A stretch of 64,000 nt of DNA, taken from NCBI RefSeq assembly GCF_019263805.1, contig NZ_CP079195.1:2467001-2531000 (forward strand), written 5' to 3'. The position numbers and the translations under genes were made by a program. Within the stretch, counting starts at the first letter, position 1, and every line of letters begins with the position of its first letter. This document shows, piece by piece, positions 1-8,270 of the stretch. The stretch comes from Polaribacter sp. NJDZ03. GTDB lineage: Bacteria; Bacteroidota; Bacteroidia; Flavobacteriales; Flavobacteriaceae. The notes beneath the pieces were generated by a model, which had not been told where the DNA came from, ran no database searches, and saw only the letters and a program-made list of their open reading frames with translations.

Positions 1-1
1 T

Positions 2-910
2 GAAAACAAGAAACCTACACTAGTTATTTTAGCAGCAGGAATGGGAAGTCGTTACGGAGGCTTAAAACAAATGGACAGTTTTACTAAAGAAGGAGATACT
101 ATTATAGATTTTTCTCTTTATGATGCCGTTCACGCTGGTTTTGGTAAAGTAGTATTTATTATTCGTAAAACTTTTGAGAAAGAATTTAAAACTATTTATA
201 ATTCAAAATTAGCAGGTAAGATAACTATAGAATATGTCTTTCAAGAATTAGAAAACGTACCTAAAAAGTACAGAAATCCAGAAAGAGTAAAACCTTGGGG
301 AACAGGGCATGCTTTATTAATGACAAAAGATGTGGTAAAAGAAAATTTTGCCATTATAAACGCAGACGATTTTTATAGCAGACAAGCTTTTGTTGCCATT
401 GCAGAAAAGCTAAGAAATACAGATAAAAATAGTTATAATTTTAGCATGGTAGCTTATTCTTTAAAAAATACAATTTCAGAAAACGGTTATGTTTCTAGAG
501 GAGAATGCACTGTTGATAAAGACGGTTTTTTAACAGATGTTACAGAAAGAGTAAGAATTGAAAAAATAGACGGAATCCTAAAAAGTGAAGATGATAACGG
601 AGAAATGGTTCCTATTGATGAAAACACCACTGTTTCTATGAATTTTTGGGGTTTTACTCCTAAATGTTTTGAGTTTGGAGACACCTTATTTTTAGACTTT
701 TTAGAAAAAAATAAAGAAAACTTAAAAGCAGAGTTTTATTTACCAACCATTGTAAATACCATGTTGGCGTCTAAAAAAGCATCTGTAAAAGTAATAGAAT
801 CAGACTCTAAATGGTTTGGAGTTACCTATAGTGATGATAAAGAAAAAGCACAATTAGAGATTAATAAACTAAAAGAAAACGGAGTGTATCCAACTAAATT
901 ATGGAACTAA
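2..910 (+). CDS. Sugar-phosphate nucleotidyltransferase, 5'-truncated by window edge
   Basis: The GT-A type nucleotidyltransferase signature LVILAAGMGSRYGG is readable from position 20, so the coding frame runs upstream of the first in-frame ATG (41) and the real start lies outside the window. The NADDFYSRQAF stretch matches the metal-binding acidic region of NDP-sugar pyrophosphorylases. The protein ends one base before the kinase-like gene, so the two are probably co-transcribed. In Bacteroidota such genes sit with N-acetylhexosamine kinase and a sugar permease, which suggests that it activates a hexosamine-1-phosphate to a UDP-sugar. That substrate is inference; the family call is firm. 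Confidence 0.85.
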   Translation, partial: ENKKPTLVILAAGMGSRYGGLKQMDSFTKEGDTIIDFSLYDAVHAGFGKVVFIIRKTFEKEFKTIYNSKLAGKITIEYVFQELENVPKKYRNPERVKPWGTGHALLMTKDVVKENFAIINADDFYSRQAFVAIAEKLRNTDKNSYNFSMVAYSLKNTISENGYVSRGECTVDKDGFLTDVTERVRIEKIDGILKSEDDNGEMVPIDENTTVSMNFWGFTPKCFEFGDTLFLDFLEKNKENLKAEFYLPTIVNTMLASKKASVKVIESDSKWFGVTYSDDKEKAQLEINKLKENGVYPTKLWN

Positions 911-911
911 T

Positions 912-1976
912 ATGAAAGCAGAAACGATTATCTCTATTTTTAACGAATTCGATCATCAATTTAATTATAAAAGTCATTCAGAATTAAATTCTGGGCATAT
1001 AAATGATACTTTTTTAATAAAAACAGATGGTGATACGAATTACATACTCCAAAGAATCAATCAGATTGTTTTTAAAGATGTTCCGGGGTTGGTAAACAAC
1101 AAAGTATTAACAAGCAATCATATTAGAAGCAAATATTCAAACGCATCAAACGAAGCATTAAATAAGACAGTTTTAAGTTTTATAAAAGAAAAGAATAGTA
1201 ATTCTTATTATCACAAAGAAGGTGTAAATTTCTGGAATGTGATGATTTTTATTGATGATAGTGTGACCCATGAAATTGTAAAAGATGAAGAAATAGCCTA
1301 CGAAGGCGGAAAACTTTTAGGAGACTTTTTAAACTTAACTTCAGATTTTGACAGCAGCCAATTAATAGAGGTGATTCCTAATTTTCATAACATGGCTTTT
1401 CGTTTTAAGCAGTATGCTTCTTCTATACAAAGTGCCTCTAAAAATCGCTTAACCAAAGCTGCAGATTACATACAAATAGTGGCAGATTTAAAGGAAGAAA
1501 TGCACATTCTTCAAAATTTAAAAGATGCAGGTGAAATTCCTATAAGAGTTACACATAACGATACAAAAATATCTAATTCGTTATTTACAGAAGACAATAA
1601 AGGAGTTTGTATGATAGATACAGACACCGTAATGCCCGGTATTATTCATTATGATTTTGGCGATGCTATTAGAACAATTTGTAACACAGCCGCAGAAGAT
1701 GAAATAGATTTATCTAAAGTAGAATTCAATTTAGACTATTACAAAGCATACGAAAAAGGATTTTTAGAAAAAACCAAAGATTCATTAACAGAGATAGAGT
1801 TAAAACATTTGCCATTAGCAGCAAAAACAATGATTTTTATAATGGCACTGCGTTTTTTAACAGACTACTTAAATAATGATGTTTATTACAAAACCAGTTA
1901 CCAAGAGCATAATTTAGACAGAGCAAAAAATCAATTTAAATTGATAAAAAGTTTTTCTAAAAAAATAAGTCTATAA
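912..1976 (+). CDS. Aminoglycoside phosphotransferase-family kinase, N-acetylhexosamine 1-kinase-like
   Basis: The protein has the APH/choline-kinase fold signatures: the catalytic Brenner motif THNDTKISN (H215, D217, N222) and the metal-binding MIDTDTVMPG (D236, D238). The THNDTK and IDTDTVMPG wording is typical of NahK-like anomeric kinases, which phosphorylate GlcNAc or GalNAc at C1. It starts one base after the upstream nucleotidyltransferase stop and is followed by a sugar permease, consistent with kinase and nucleotidyltransferase acting in sequence on an imported hexosamine. At 354 aa it is of normal family length. Exact sugar specificity cannot be read from the sequence. Confidence 0.8.
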   Translation: MKAETIISIFNEFDHQFNYKSHSELNSGHINDTFLIKTDGDTNYILQRINQIVFKDVPGLVNNKVLTSNHIRSKYSNASNEALNKTVLSFIKEKNSNSYYHKEGVNFWNVMIFIDDSVTHEIVKDEEIAYEGGKLLGDFLNLTSDFDSSQLIEVIPNFHNMAFRFKQYASSIQSASKNRLTKAADYIQIVADLKEEMHILQNLKDAGEIPIRVTHNDTKISNSLFTEDNKGVCMIDTDTVMPGIIHYDFGDAIRTICNTAAEDEIDLSKVEFNLDYYKAYEKGFLEKTKDSLTEIELKHLPLAAKTMIFIMALRFLTDYLNNDVYYKTSYQEHNLDRAKNQFKLIKSFSKKISL

Positions 1977-2017
1977 ATAATTATACCAACTAAATCACCT
2001 ATTAAAATCTCTTATAT

Positions 2018-3349
2018 ATGTCTAATCAACAAACTTTATCAAAAACAAATTATACAATTCCAATTGCAATAATAGCAGGGTTATTTTCTATTTTCGGTTT
2101 TGTAACTTGGATTAACGGTGCCTTAATTCCGTTTATGAAAACTTTAAATGAGTTAACGGAGGCGCAATCCTACATGGTAGCTTCTGCATCCTATATATCA
2201 TTTGTTGTAATGGCACTACCATCATCTTATATCATAGGAAAAGTAGGGTATAAAAAAGGGATGTCTTTGGGTTTATCAATCATGGCTATTGGTGCATTAG
2301 TATTTATTCCAGCAGCTGAATCTCAAACATATTGGTTGTTTTTAACAGCAATATTTATTCAAGGAACCGGAATGACTTTATGTCAAACAGCTGCTAATCC
2401 ATACATTACAATTATAGGACCTATTGAAAGTGGAGCAAAACGTATGGCGCTAATGGGTATTGCAAACAAAAGTGCAGGTGCTTTAGGTTCTTTAGTTTTT
2501 GGAGCTCTTTTATTATCTGGAATTGATGAAGTTAAAGAAAAAATAGGAACCGTTTCTGCTTTAGAAAAAGAACAATTATTAGCAACCATGGCAGATAGTG
2601 TGATTACACCTTATATAGTAATGGCAGTTGTACTATTCATTTTTGCTATTTTAATAAGAAAAGCTCCCTTACCAGAAGTTGAAGCAACAGAGGAAGAAGT
2701 TGAAGATGACGTTAAAAATGAGGAAACTACAAAAACAAGTATCTTTCAATTCCCACATCTTTGGTTAGGAGTACTTACATTGTTTGTATATGTTGGTGCA
2801 GAAGTAATAGCCGGAGATTCTATTATAGCTTATGGTTTATCTCTAGGAATACCAGCTGCAGATGCTAAATTCTTTACATTGTTTACGTTATCTGCAATGG
2901 TAGTAACGTATGCACTAGGAGTATTCCTTATTCCAAAATACCTAAAACAAGATACAGCCCTAAAAATAAGTGCCATTCTTGGTATTATTTTTAGTTTTTG
3001 TATACTATCAACTACAGGTTTTACCTCTGTTCTATTTGTTGCATCCTTAGGTATTGCAAACGCCTTAGTTTGGCCTGCAATATGGCCTCTAACATTAAAT
3101 GGGCTAGGTAAATTCACTAAAACTGCATCTGCTTTATTAATTATGGCAATTGCAGGAGGAGCTGTTATTTTACCATTATACGGAAAATTAGTAGATGCAG
3201 GAAAACATCAATTAATGACAAGCGGATTAGAAGAAGCAGAAGCAATAGCAACAGCTTCTACCAGTAGTTATTGGATTCTAATTCCTTGTTATGCCATTGT
3301 ACTATTTTTTGCAATATGGGGACATAAAATTAAAAACTGGAGCAAATAA
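2018..3349 (+). CDS. FHS-family sugar MFS permease (NagP/GluP/FucP type)
   Basis: A 443-aa protein with about twelve hydrophobic membrane segments and a charged cytoplasmic loop near residues 225-245. The N-terminal segment IFGFVTWINGALIPFMK and the later GTGMTLCQTAANPYI are hallmarks of the fucose/galactose/glucose:H+ symporter (FHS) branch of the MFS, which includes NagP. It lies between a hexosamine-type kinase and a glucosamine-6-phosphate deaminase, so uptake of GlcNAc or a related amino sugar across the inner membrane is the likely job. The substrate is inferred from context. Confidence 0.85.
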   Translation: MSNQQTLSKTNYTIPIAIIAGLFSIFGFVTWINGALIPFMKTLNELTEAQSYMVASASYISFVVMALPSSYIIGKVGYKKGMSLGLSIMAIGALVFIPAAESQTYWLFLTAIFIQGTGMTLCQTAANPYITIIGPIESGAKRMALMGIANKSAGALGSLVFGALLLSGIDEVKEKIGTVSALEKEQLLATMADSVITPYIVMAVVLFIFAILIRKAPLPEVEATEEEVEDDVKNEETTKTSIFQFPHLWLGVLTLFVYVGAEVIAGDSIIAYGLSLGIPAADAKFFTLFTLSAMVVTYALGVFLIPKYLKQDTALKISAILGIIFSFCILSTTGFTSVLFVASLGIANALVWPAIWPLTLNGLGKFTKTASALLIMAIAGGAVILPLYGKLVDAGKHQLMTSGLEEAEAIATASTSSYWILIPCYAIVLFFAIWGHKIKNWSK

Positions 3350-3384
3350 ATAAAGTAACTTTTCAAAGAAACAAATAACAAATT

Positions 3385-5313
3385 ATGTTAAAAAGCACTA
3401 TAGACAAAGCAACAGGTTTCGAAAAAAGATTCGAAAATATTGGAACTATCGTATATGAAGATTCTACATCAGCAGCAAAATCAATTGCACAAGAAATTGC
3501 GAGCCTTATTAAGGTAAAGCAGTCTCAAAAACAACCTTGTATTTTAGGTTTAGCAACAGGTTCTTCACCAAAAGGACTATATGCAGAATTGGTAAGATTA
3601 CATAAAGAAGAAGGTTTAAGTTTTAAAAACGTAGTGTCTTTTAATTTAGATGAATACTACCCAATGGAACCAGATTCTATAAACAGTTATGTGCGTTTTA
3701 TGCAAGAACAACTGTTTAATCACATAGATATTTTACCAGAAAACTGTCATGTACCAGACGGAACGTTATCAAAAGCAGCTATTAGAGATTATTGTGATCA
3801 ATATGAAGCAAAAATTGAAGCTTTAGGTGGTATCGATTTGCAAATTTTAGGAATTGGAGGAAATGGTCATATTGGGTTTAACGAATCTGGATCTCTTCAA
3901 AATTCTAAAACAAGATTGGTTGCTTTAGACCATATTACAAGAGTTGCAGCTAGTGGAGATTTTTCTGGTTTAGAAAACACACCAAGAACAGCAATTACTT
4001 TAGGTGTTAAAAAAATAATGGAAGCTAAAAGAGTCATTTTAATGGCTTGGGGAGAAAGCAAATCTAATATTATAAAAGCCTCTGTAGAAGATGAGGTTAC
4101 AAGTTTAGTACCTGCTTCTTATTTGCAAGAACATAGAAATGCAACTTTTATTTTAGACCAAGCAGCAGCTTCTAAATTAACAAGAATCAATACGCCTTGG
4201 TTGGTAGAAAAAATAGTTTGGACAGACACGCTTACTAGAAAAGCAGTTTTAAGTTTAGCACTTTATTTGAAGAAACCAATTTTAATGTTAACAGATGCCG
4301 ATTACATAGAAAATGGAATGAGCGATTTGTTGGCAGATTCGGGGCCTGCGTATGACATCAACATAAAAATATTTAACAAATTACAAAATACTATTACCGG
4401 TTGGCCAGGTGGAAAACCAAATGCAGACGATAGTAAACGACCAGAAAGAGCTGAACCCGCTAAAAAACGTGTCTTAATTTTTAGTCCGCATCCAGATGAT
4501 GACGTTATTAGTATGGGCGGTACTTTTAAACGATTACATGAGCAAGGCCATGAAGTACATATTGGATACCAAACCTCTGGTAATATTGCAGTTGCAGATG
4601 ATGAAGCATTGCGTTTTGCAAGTTTTGTGTGTGATTATAATGATAAATTTGGAATTGATAATTCTGAAGCAAATGCAATCTACAAGAAAGCAGCAGACTT
4701 TTTAAAGAACAAAAAAGCGAGCGAAATAGATACTGCAGAGGTTAGATACATTAAAGGATTAATTAGAAAAGGAGAAGCAAGAGCAGCCAGTCATTTTATA
4801 GGGTTACCAGATACTCAAATCCACTTTATGGAATTGCCTTTCTATGAAACCGGAGCGATAAAAAAGAACCCAATTGGAGTTGGAGATGTAGAGATAACCA
4901 AAGAATTAATCGAAAAAATTAAGCCGCATCAAATTTATGCAGCTGGAGATTTAGCAGATCCACACGGAACTCATAAAGTGTGTCTAGATGCAATTTTTGC
5001 AGCTGTTAGAGCCCTAAAACCTAAAAAGTTTATGAAAGACTGTTGGGTTTGGTTGTACAGAGGTGCATGGCAAGAATGGGGCATTGATGAAATAGAAATG
5101 GCCGTACCAATGGGACCAGACCAAGTTCTAGAGAAAAGAAAAGGAATTTTTAAGCATCAATCTCAGAAAGATGGTGTTGTTTTTCAAGGTGCAGACAGTA
5201 GAGAATTTTGGCAACGTGCAGAAGACCGAAATAGAGAAACCGCAGAATTATATGACCAATTAGGCTTGTCTCATTACGCAGCTATGGAAGCATTTGTAAG
5301 ATGGCATTATTAA
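3385..5313 (+). CDS. nagB: Glucosamine-6-phosphate deaminase fused to a PIG-L/LmbE deacetylase-like domain
   Basis: Residues about 20-265 are a NagB isomerase/deaminase: ATGSSPKGLY phosphate loop, FNLDEYYP with D89, and GNGHIGFNE with H162 and E167. N160 occupies the position of Asp141 of the E. coli enzyme; bacterial homologues with Asn here are believed common, so it is not taken as inactivation. Residues about 365-640 form a PIG-L/LmbE domain with the zinc motif PHPDD at 368-372 and a later DPHGTHK. The fusion of about 640 aa recurs in Bacteroidota. The first half converts GlcN6P to fructose-6-phosphate and ammonia. The second half could remove an N-acetyl group, but its substrate is unknown. 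Last gene of the operon. Confidence 0.9.
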   Translation: MLKSTIDKATGFEKRFENIGTIVYEDSTSAAKSIAQEIASLIKVKQSQKQPCILGLATGSSPKGLYAELVRLHKEEGLSFKNVVSFNLDEYYPMEPDSINSYVRFMQEQLFNHIDILPENCHVPDGTLSKAAIRDYCDQYEAKIEALGGIDLQILGIGGNGHIGFNESGSLQNSKTRLVALDHITRVAASGDFSGLENTPRTAITLGVKKIMEAKRVILMAWGESKSNIIKASVEDEVTSLVPASYLQEHRNATFILDQAAASKLTRINTPWLVEKIVWTDTLTRKAVLSLALYLKKPILMLTDADYIENGMSDLLADSGPAYDINIKIFNKLQNTITGWPGGKPNADDSKRPERAEPAKKRVLIFSPHPDDDVISMGGTFKRLHEQGHEVHIGYQTSGNIAVADDEALRFASFVCDYNDKFGIDNSEANAIYKKAADFLKNKKASEIDTAEVRYIKGLIRKGEARAASHFIGLPDTQIHFMELPFYETGAIKKNPIGVGDVEITKELIEKIKPHQIYAAGDLADPHGTHKVCLDAIFAAVRALKPKKFMKDCWVWLYRGAWQEWGIDEIEMAVPMGPDQVLEKRKGIFKHQSQKDGVVFQGADSREFWQRAEDRNRETAELYDQLGLSHYAAMEAFVRWHY

Positions 5314-5353
5314 AAAGTAGATTACTTTAATATCAAAGTATAAAAGAAACAAA

Positions 5354-5386
5354 AAAAAACCTCAACTGTAAAAGTTGAGGTTTTTT
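5354..5386 (+). terminator. Rho-independent terminator after the amino-sugar operon
   Basis: An 8-bp perfect stem CCTCAACT/AGTTGAGG (5360-5367 with 5373-5380) and a GTAAA loop, flanked by A6 and T6 so that it can act in both directions. It follows the nagB stop by about 45 bp. Confidence 0.85.
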
Positions 5387-5531
5387 AATTAAATAGCTAA
5401 AAATGATACTAACTTAATCAGTTAAAACTTTTGATGAAATTCTATCTATTTAAATGAATTTTATTATAAAAATCAATATAAATGATCTTATTGTGACGAG
5501 TCCTTTAAAAAAAGAAACGTTTTTTTTGTTA

Positions 5532-6188
5532 CTAATCTAGTTCTATAATTTTCAACAAATCTAAAGGATGTTCTAAAATATGTGTCGCTCCACCTTCTAT
5601 CAATCCTTTTTTATCCCTAAAACCCCAAGACACGCCAACAGGAAGCATATTTGCATTTTTAGCTACCAAAATATCTACGTCTGTATCACCAACAAAAATG
5701 GTTTCCTCTGGTTTTACTTGTATCTCCTCGCAGATTTCTAAAGCTACTTTCGGGTTTGGTTTTTTATCAACCTCAACCTTCAATCCTAAAACAGGACTTA
5801 AATAATCTGGCAACAAAAAGGCCGATATTTTTTTAGTTAACGTATCTTCTTTATTAGAAAGTACACTTACTTTAATATTTTTTGTTTTTAACGCTTCTAA
5901 TAACTCTAATATACCTTCATAAGGTTTTGTTTTATTTGTGCAAACCTCACTGTACACCTGCATCATATCTATAAGACATTCTTCTACTTCTTCCGTTTTA
6001 GGTTTTGCATCTGGTAACGCTTTAATCACTAAACTTTTAACACCACTGCCCACAAAAGTTTTATATGTTTCATAATTATAGGTAGGATATTCGCGTTTTT
6101 TAAGCACAATATTCATCGCATCTGCAATATCTTTAATTGAGTTTACGAGCGTTCCATCTAAATCGAATATAACAGCTTTATACTTCAT
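5532..6188 (-). CDS. HAD-superfamily hydrolase, phosphoglycolate phosphatase-like
   Basis: A 218-aa haloacid dehalogenase phosphatase. Motif I FDLDGTLV carries the nucleophile D9 and the acid D11. A lysine of motif III lies in VDKKPNPKV, and the motif IV acidic residues are in FVGDTDVDILVA. The helical cap between residues 15 and 85 is typical of subfamily IA (Gph/PGMB-like). It is transcribed convergently to the nagB operon and separated from it by a terminator. The substrate is not predictable; phosphoglycolate or a sugar phosphate is plausible. Confidence 0.85.
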   Translation of the reverse strand: MKYKAVIFDLDGTLVNSIKDIADAMNIVLKKREYPTYNYETYKTFVGSGVKSLVIKALPDAKPKTEEVEECLIDMMQVYSEVCTNKTKPYEGILELLEALKTKNIKVSVLSNKEDTLTKKISAFLLPDYLSPVLGLKVEVDKKPNPKVALEICEEIQVKPEETIFVGDTDVDILVAKNANMLPVGVSWGFRDKKGLIEGGATHILEHPLDLLKIIELD

Positions 6189-6476
6189 TTTTTTTTGATA
6201 AAATTACTAATAATATCATGATTCTAGGACGAAAACGCACTAGACTTTTCTATATTTTTCAAATAATATATCATCATTAGTATATATTAAAAAGACGTAA
6301 GACCGCTAATCTAAATGACAAAAAAAAAGACATACTAAACAAGCAGAATTGTCCATAAAAAAAATAGTCTTATTCTTTTGTTTTAACCTCAAAACATAAA
6401 AAATTCGTGAATTAGTGGCTTTTTTTATGCTAAATGCATTCCACCCAACTCAAATATGCACACAACAAAACCACCA

Positions 6477-6593
6477 CAGTTTGTCACTTCGAGTTTAGGA
6501 GAAGTCTCATAACAGTGATACCACAGCAATATTTACAAACTTTATGTGATTCCTCAATCGCTTGAAAAAAGCTCATTTCGGAATGACAAACTG
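6477..6593. repeat. Dispersed repeat with terminal inverted repeats, copy A
   Basis: The element begins CAGTTTGTCACTTCGA and ends TTCGGAATGACAAACTG. These ends are inverted copies of each other, and the inner parts GGAGAAGTCTCATAACAGTGAT and TTATGTGATTCCTC recur in the other copies in this window. At 117 bp and without coding capacity it resembles a MITE or foldback element. Confidence 0.75.
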
Positions 6594-6610
6594 TGAGTAT
6601 AAACACCCAA

Positions 6611-6705
6611 CGTCACTTCGAGTCTACGAAAAGCCTCATAACAGTGATGCTACAACAATTTACAATCTTTATGTGATTTCTCCCTACGGTCGAAAAGACA
6701 AACTG
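6611..6705. repeat. Dispersed repeat with terminal inverted repeats, copy B
   Basis: Same layout as copy A, 17 bp further on: GTCACTTCGAGTCTACG, CTCATAACAGTGAT, TTATGTGATTTCTCC, then GACAAACTG. It is slightly shorter and has a simpler right arm (CCTACGGTCGAAAAGACA). Confidence 0.7.
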
Positions 6706-6847
6706 TGTGTTAAAACCATTTTTAGTAGACTACTATTGACTTTACACAAAAGAAAAATCCCTCTAAAAGAGGGATTTAAAATATTAGAAATCATAATTCT
6801 TAACACTAAAAAGGAACTATAATACTAATAATTTACTTTGCTATTTT

Positions 6848-8125
6848 TTATTTTCCATTTAAAAACTTAGGCTTAATTACTAACATTGCCCAAGCCCAAT
6901 TCTGATTATTAGCTGCAGCTGCTTCCGTTACACCTTTTAATTCATACATACCATCATTGGCAAACATTTGCGAATACCCAAGTACTAAAGAATATCCTTT
7001 AAATTTCTTTTTGTACACTAAATCTACTTCTGTTCCTAAAGATTTTTCTCCACTTGCTAAGGCTTGCTCTCCTCTAAAATTAAGGGCTTTTACCATTAAA
7101 CTAGAAGAATCATCTATAGTAAAGTTTGCACTTACATGATAATCTACCAAACCAATTGAGTTTGCGTGGTTACCCACATAAAAATAATCCATAAAACCAT
7201 TAAATTTATGGTTTGTTCCATATAAAGGAAAGAATGCTCCGGTTTCTCCTGCAGCTCCATCATTACCACTAATTGCCTCAATACCTAGACCTAAACCTAC
7301 TTTTGGCGCTACTTTATATGTTGCATCTAAACCTACTAAATAAGCACCTTTTACATCAACGCCACCTTGACGCTTACCTGTTTGTAAAAATGCATTTGCA
7401 GACAACCCAAAACTTCCATCTTTATACTCTAAATGCGTTCCTAAAGTTTGTAAATTACTAACTCCATCTGCTTCATTTGTAGTAGCATCAAATTCTTGAA
7501 AGCCATTATTTAATAACAATAAACTACCAGATAATTTATTCCATTTTTGCTTCATATATAACATTTGCATGGTTTTATATGAGAAATAACCGGTTGTATT
7601 ATACGCAGTTCCTGCGGATTGAAAACCGGTTGGATTTGAATAATCTTGGTTAAATGCCAGTGCAAAGTCTAACATAAAATTATCTTTTTTATACTTAATT
7701 AAAGCGGCATCATGGTTTCTACCTTGTTGTGCCCAATCTAAGCCTCCTAAAATTCTTTGATCATCATAAGATAACACTTGACGACCAACTCTTGCAGATG
7801 TATTCTCTCCTAATTTAATTTCTGCCCAAGCCTGAAAAATAGCAAATGAGTTGTTTTGATCATTAGGTAAAATCTGTCTGTTTTCTCCCCAAACCATTAC
7901 ATCTTGTAAACTAACATATACCCAATAATTATCGGTCATATAGCTAGTATTTAACCGTACTCTTGTAGAAATTCCAAACCCTGCATCTGCTGCATCCGGA
8001 ATTAAACTTCCAAATCCGTTTCTGTATTCTGTACGTGGTCTAAACTCTCCGTCTAAAGTAAGTTGTGCGTTTACAAATTGGAAACTCACTAACAATAACG
8101 CTAAAACTATGTATTGTTTTTTCAT
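6848..8125 (-). CDS. Outer-membrane beta-barrel, alginate-export/porin-like
   Basis: The chosen start gives a clean signal peptide, MKKQYIVLALLLVSFQFVNA followed by Q. A 16-residue upstream extension to 8173 would place a charged stretch before it and is rejected. The mature part has alternating aromatic and polar beta-strand patterning throughout and ends at LVIKPKFLNGK. It includes NTSARVGRQVLSYDDQRILG, which resembles the alginate-export domain barrels of Bacteroidota and Proteobacteria. It is the last gene of the nitrate island, on the same strand, so it may be the outer-membrane entry for nitrate or nitrite. That role is inference from position only. Confidence 0.75.
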   Translation of the reverse strand: MKKQYIVLALLLVSFQFVNAQLTLDGEFRPRTEYRNGFGSLIPDAADAGFGISTRVRLNTSYMTDNYWVYVSLQDVMVWGENRQILPNDQNNSFAIFQAWAEIKLGENTSARVGRQVLSYDDQRILGGLDWAQQGRNHDAALIKYKKDNFMLDFALAFNQDYSNPTGFQSAGTAYNTTGYFSYKTMQMLYMKQKWNKLSGSLLLLNNGFQEFDATTNEADGVSNLQTLGTHLEYKDGSFGLSANAFLQTGKRQGGVDVKGAYLVGLDATYKVAPKVGLGLGIEAISGNDGAAGETGAFFPLYGTNHKFNGFMDYFYVGNHANSIGLVDYHVSANFTIDDSSSLMVKALNFRGEQALASGEKSLGTEVDLVYKKKFKGYSLVLGYSQMFANDGMYELKGVTEAAAANNQNWAWAMLVIKPKFLNGK

Positions 8126-8270
8126 TTTTAATTCTATTTTAAGTTCTAATTTAATTTTTATTTGAGCATGCAATATAAAAAGACAAAAACATCTTTTTTA
8201 TGATAAAACTCATATTATCCTGTTGAAAAATATCTTTATTTTAAACTTTTGTCTGTTGTATAAATTGATA

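Larger units (their letters stand above)
6189..6847. other. Repeat-rich non-coding stretch
   Basis: About 650 bp without a convincing gene. It holds two copies of a terminal-inverted-repeat element (6477-6593 and 6611-6705). A phrase ATTCGTGAATTAGTGGC near 6403 resembles a short repeat often seen in flavobacterial intergenic DNA. The downstream end (6753-6780) holds a short hairpin ATCCCTCT/AGAGGGAT. Confidence 0.6.

Noticed and set aside
3862..3888. Asn at the NagB position equal to E. coli Asp141 as an inactivating change
   Set aside because: The GNGHIGFNE form is common among bacterial NagB proteins, with His and Glu kept; not evidence of loss of activity.
6562..6822. Open frame of 86 codons
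   Set aside because: It runs through two TIR repeat copies and into a hairpin region; its composition is not protein-like and it is not conserved between copies.
8126..8173. N-terminal extension of the outer-membrane barrel
   Set aside because: It adds a repetitive Lys/Leu stretch before a perfect signal peptide; the internal ATG is the better start.
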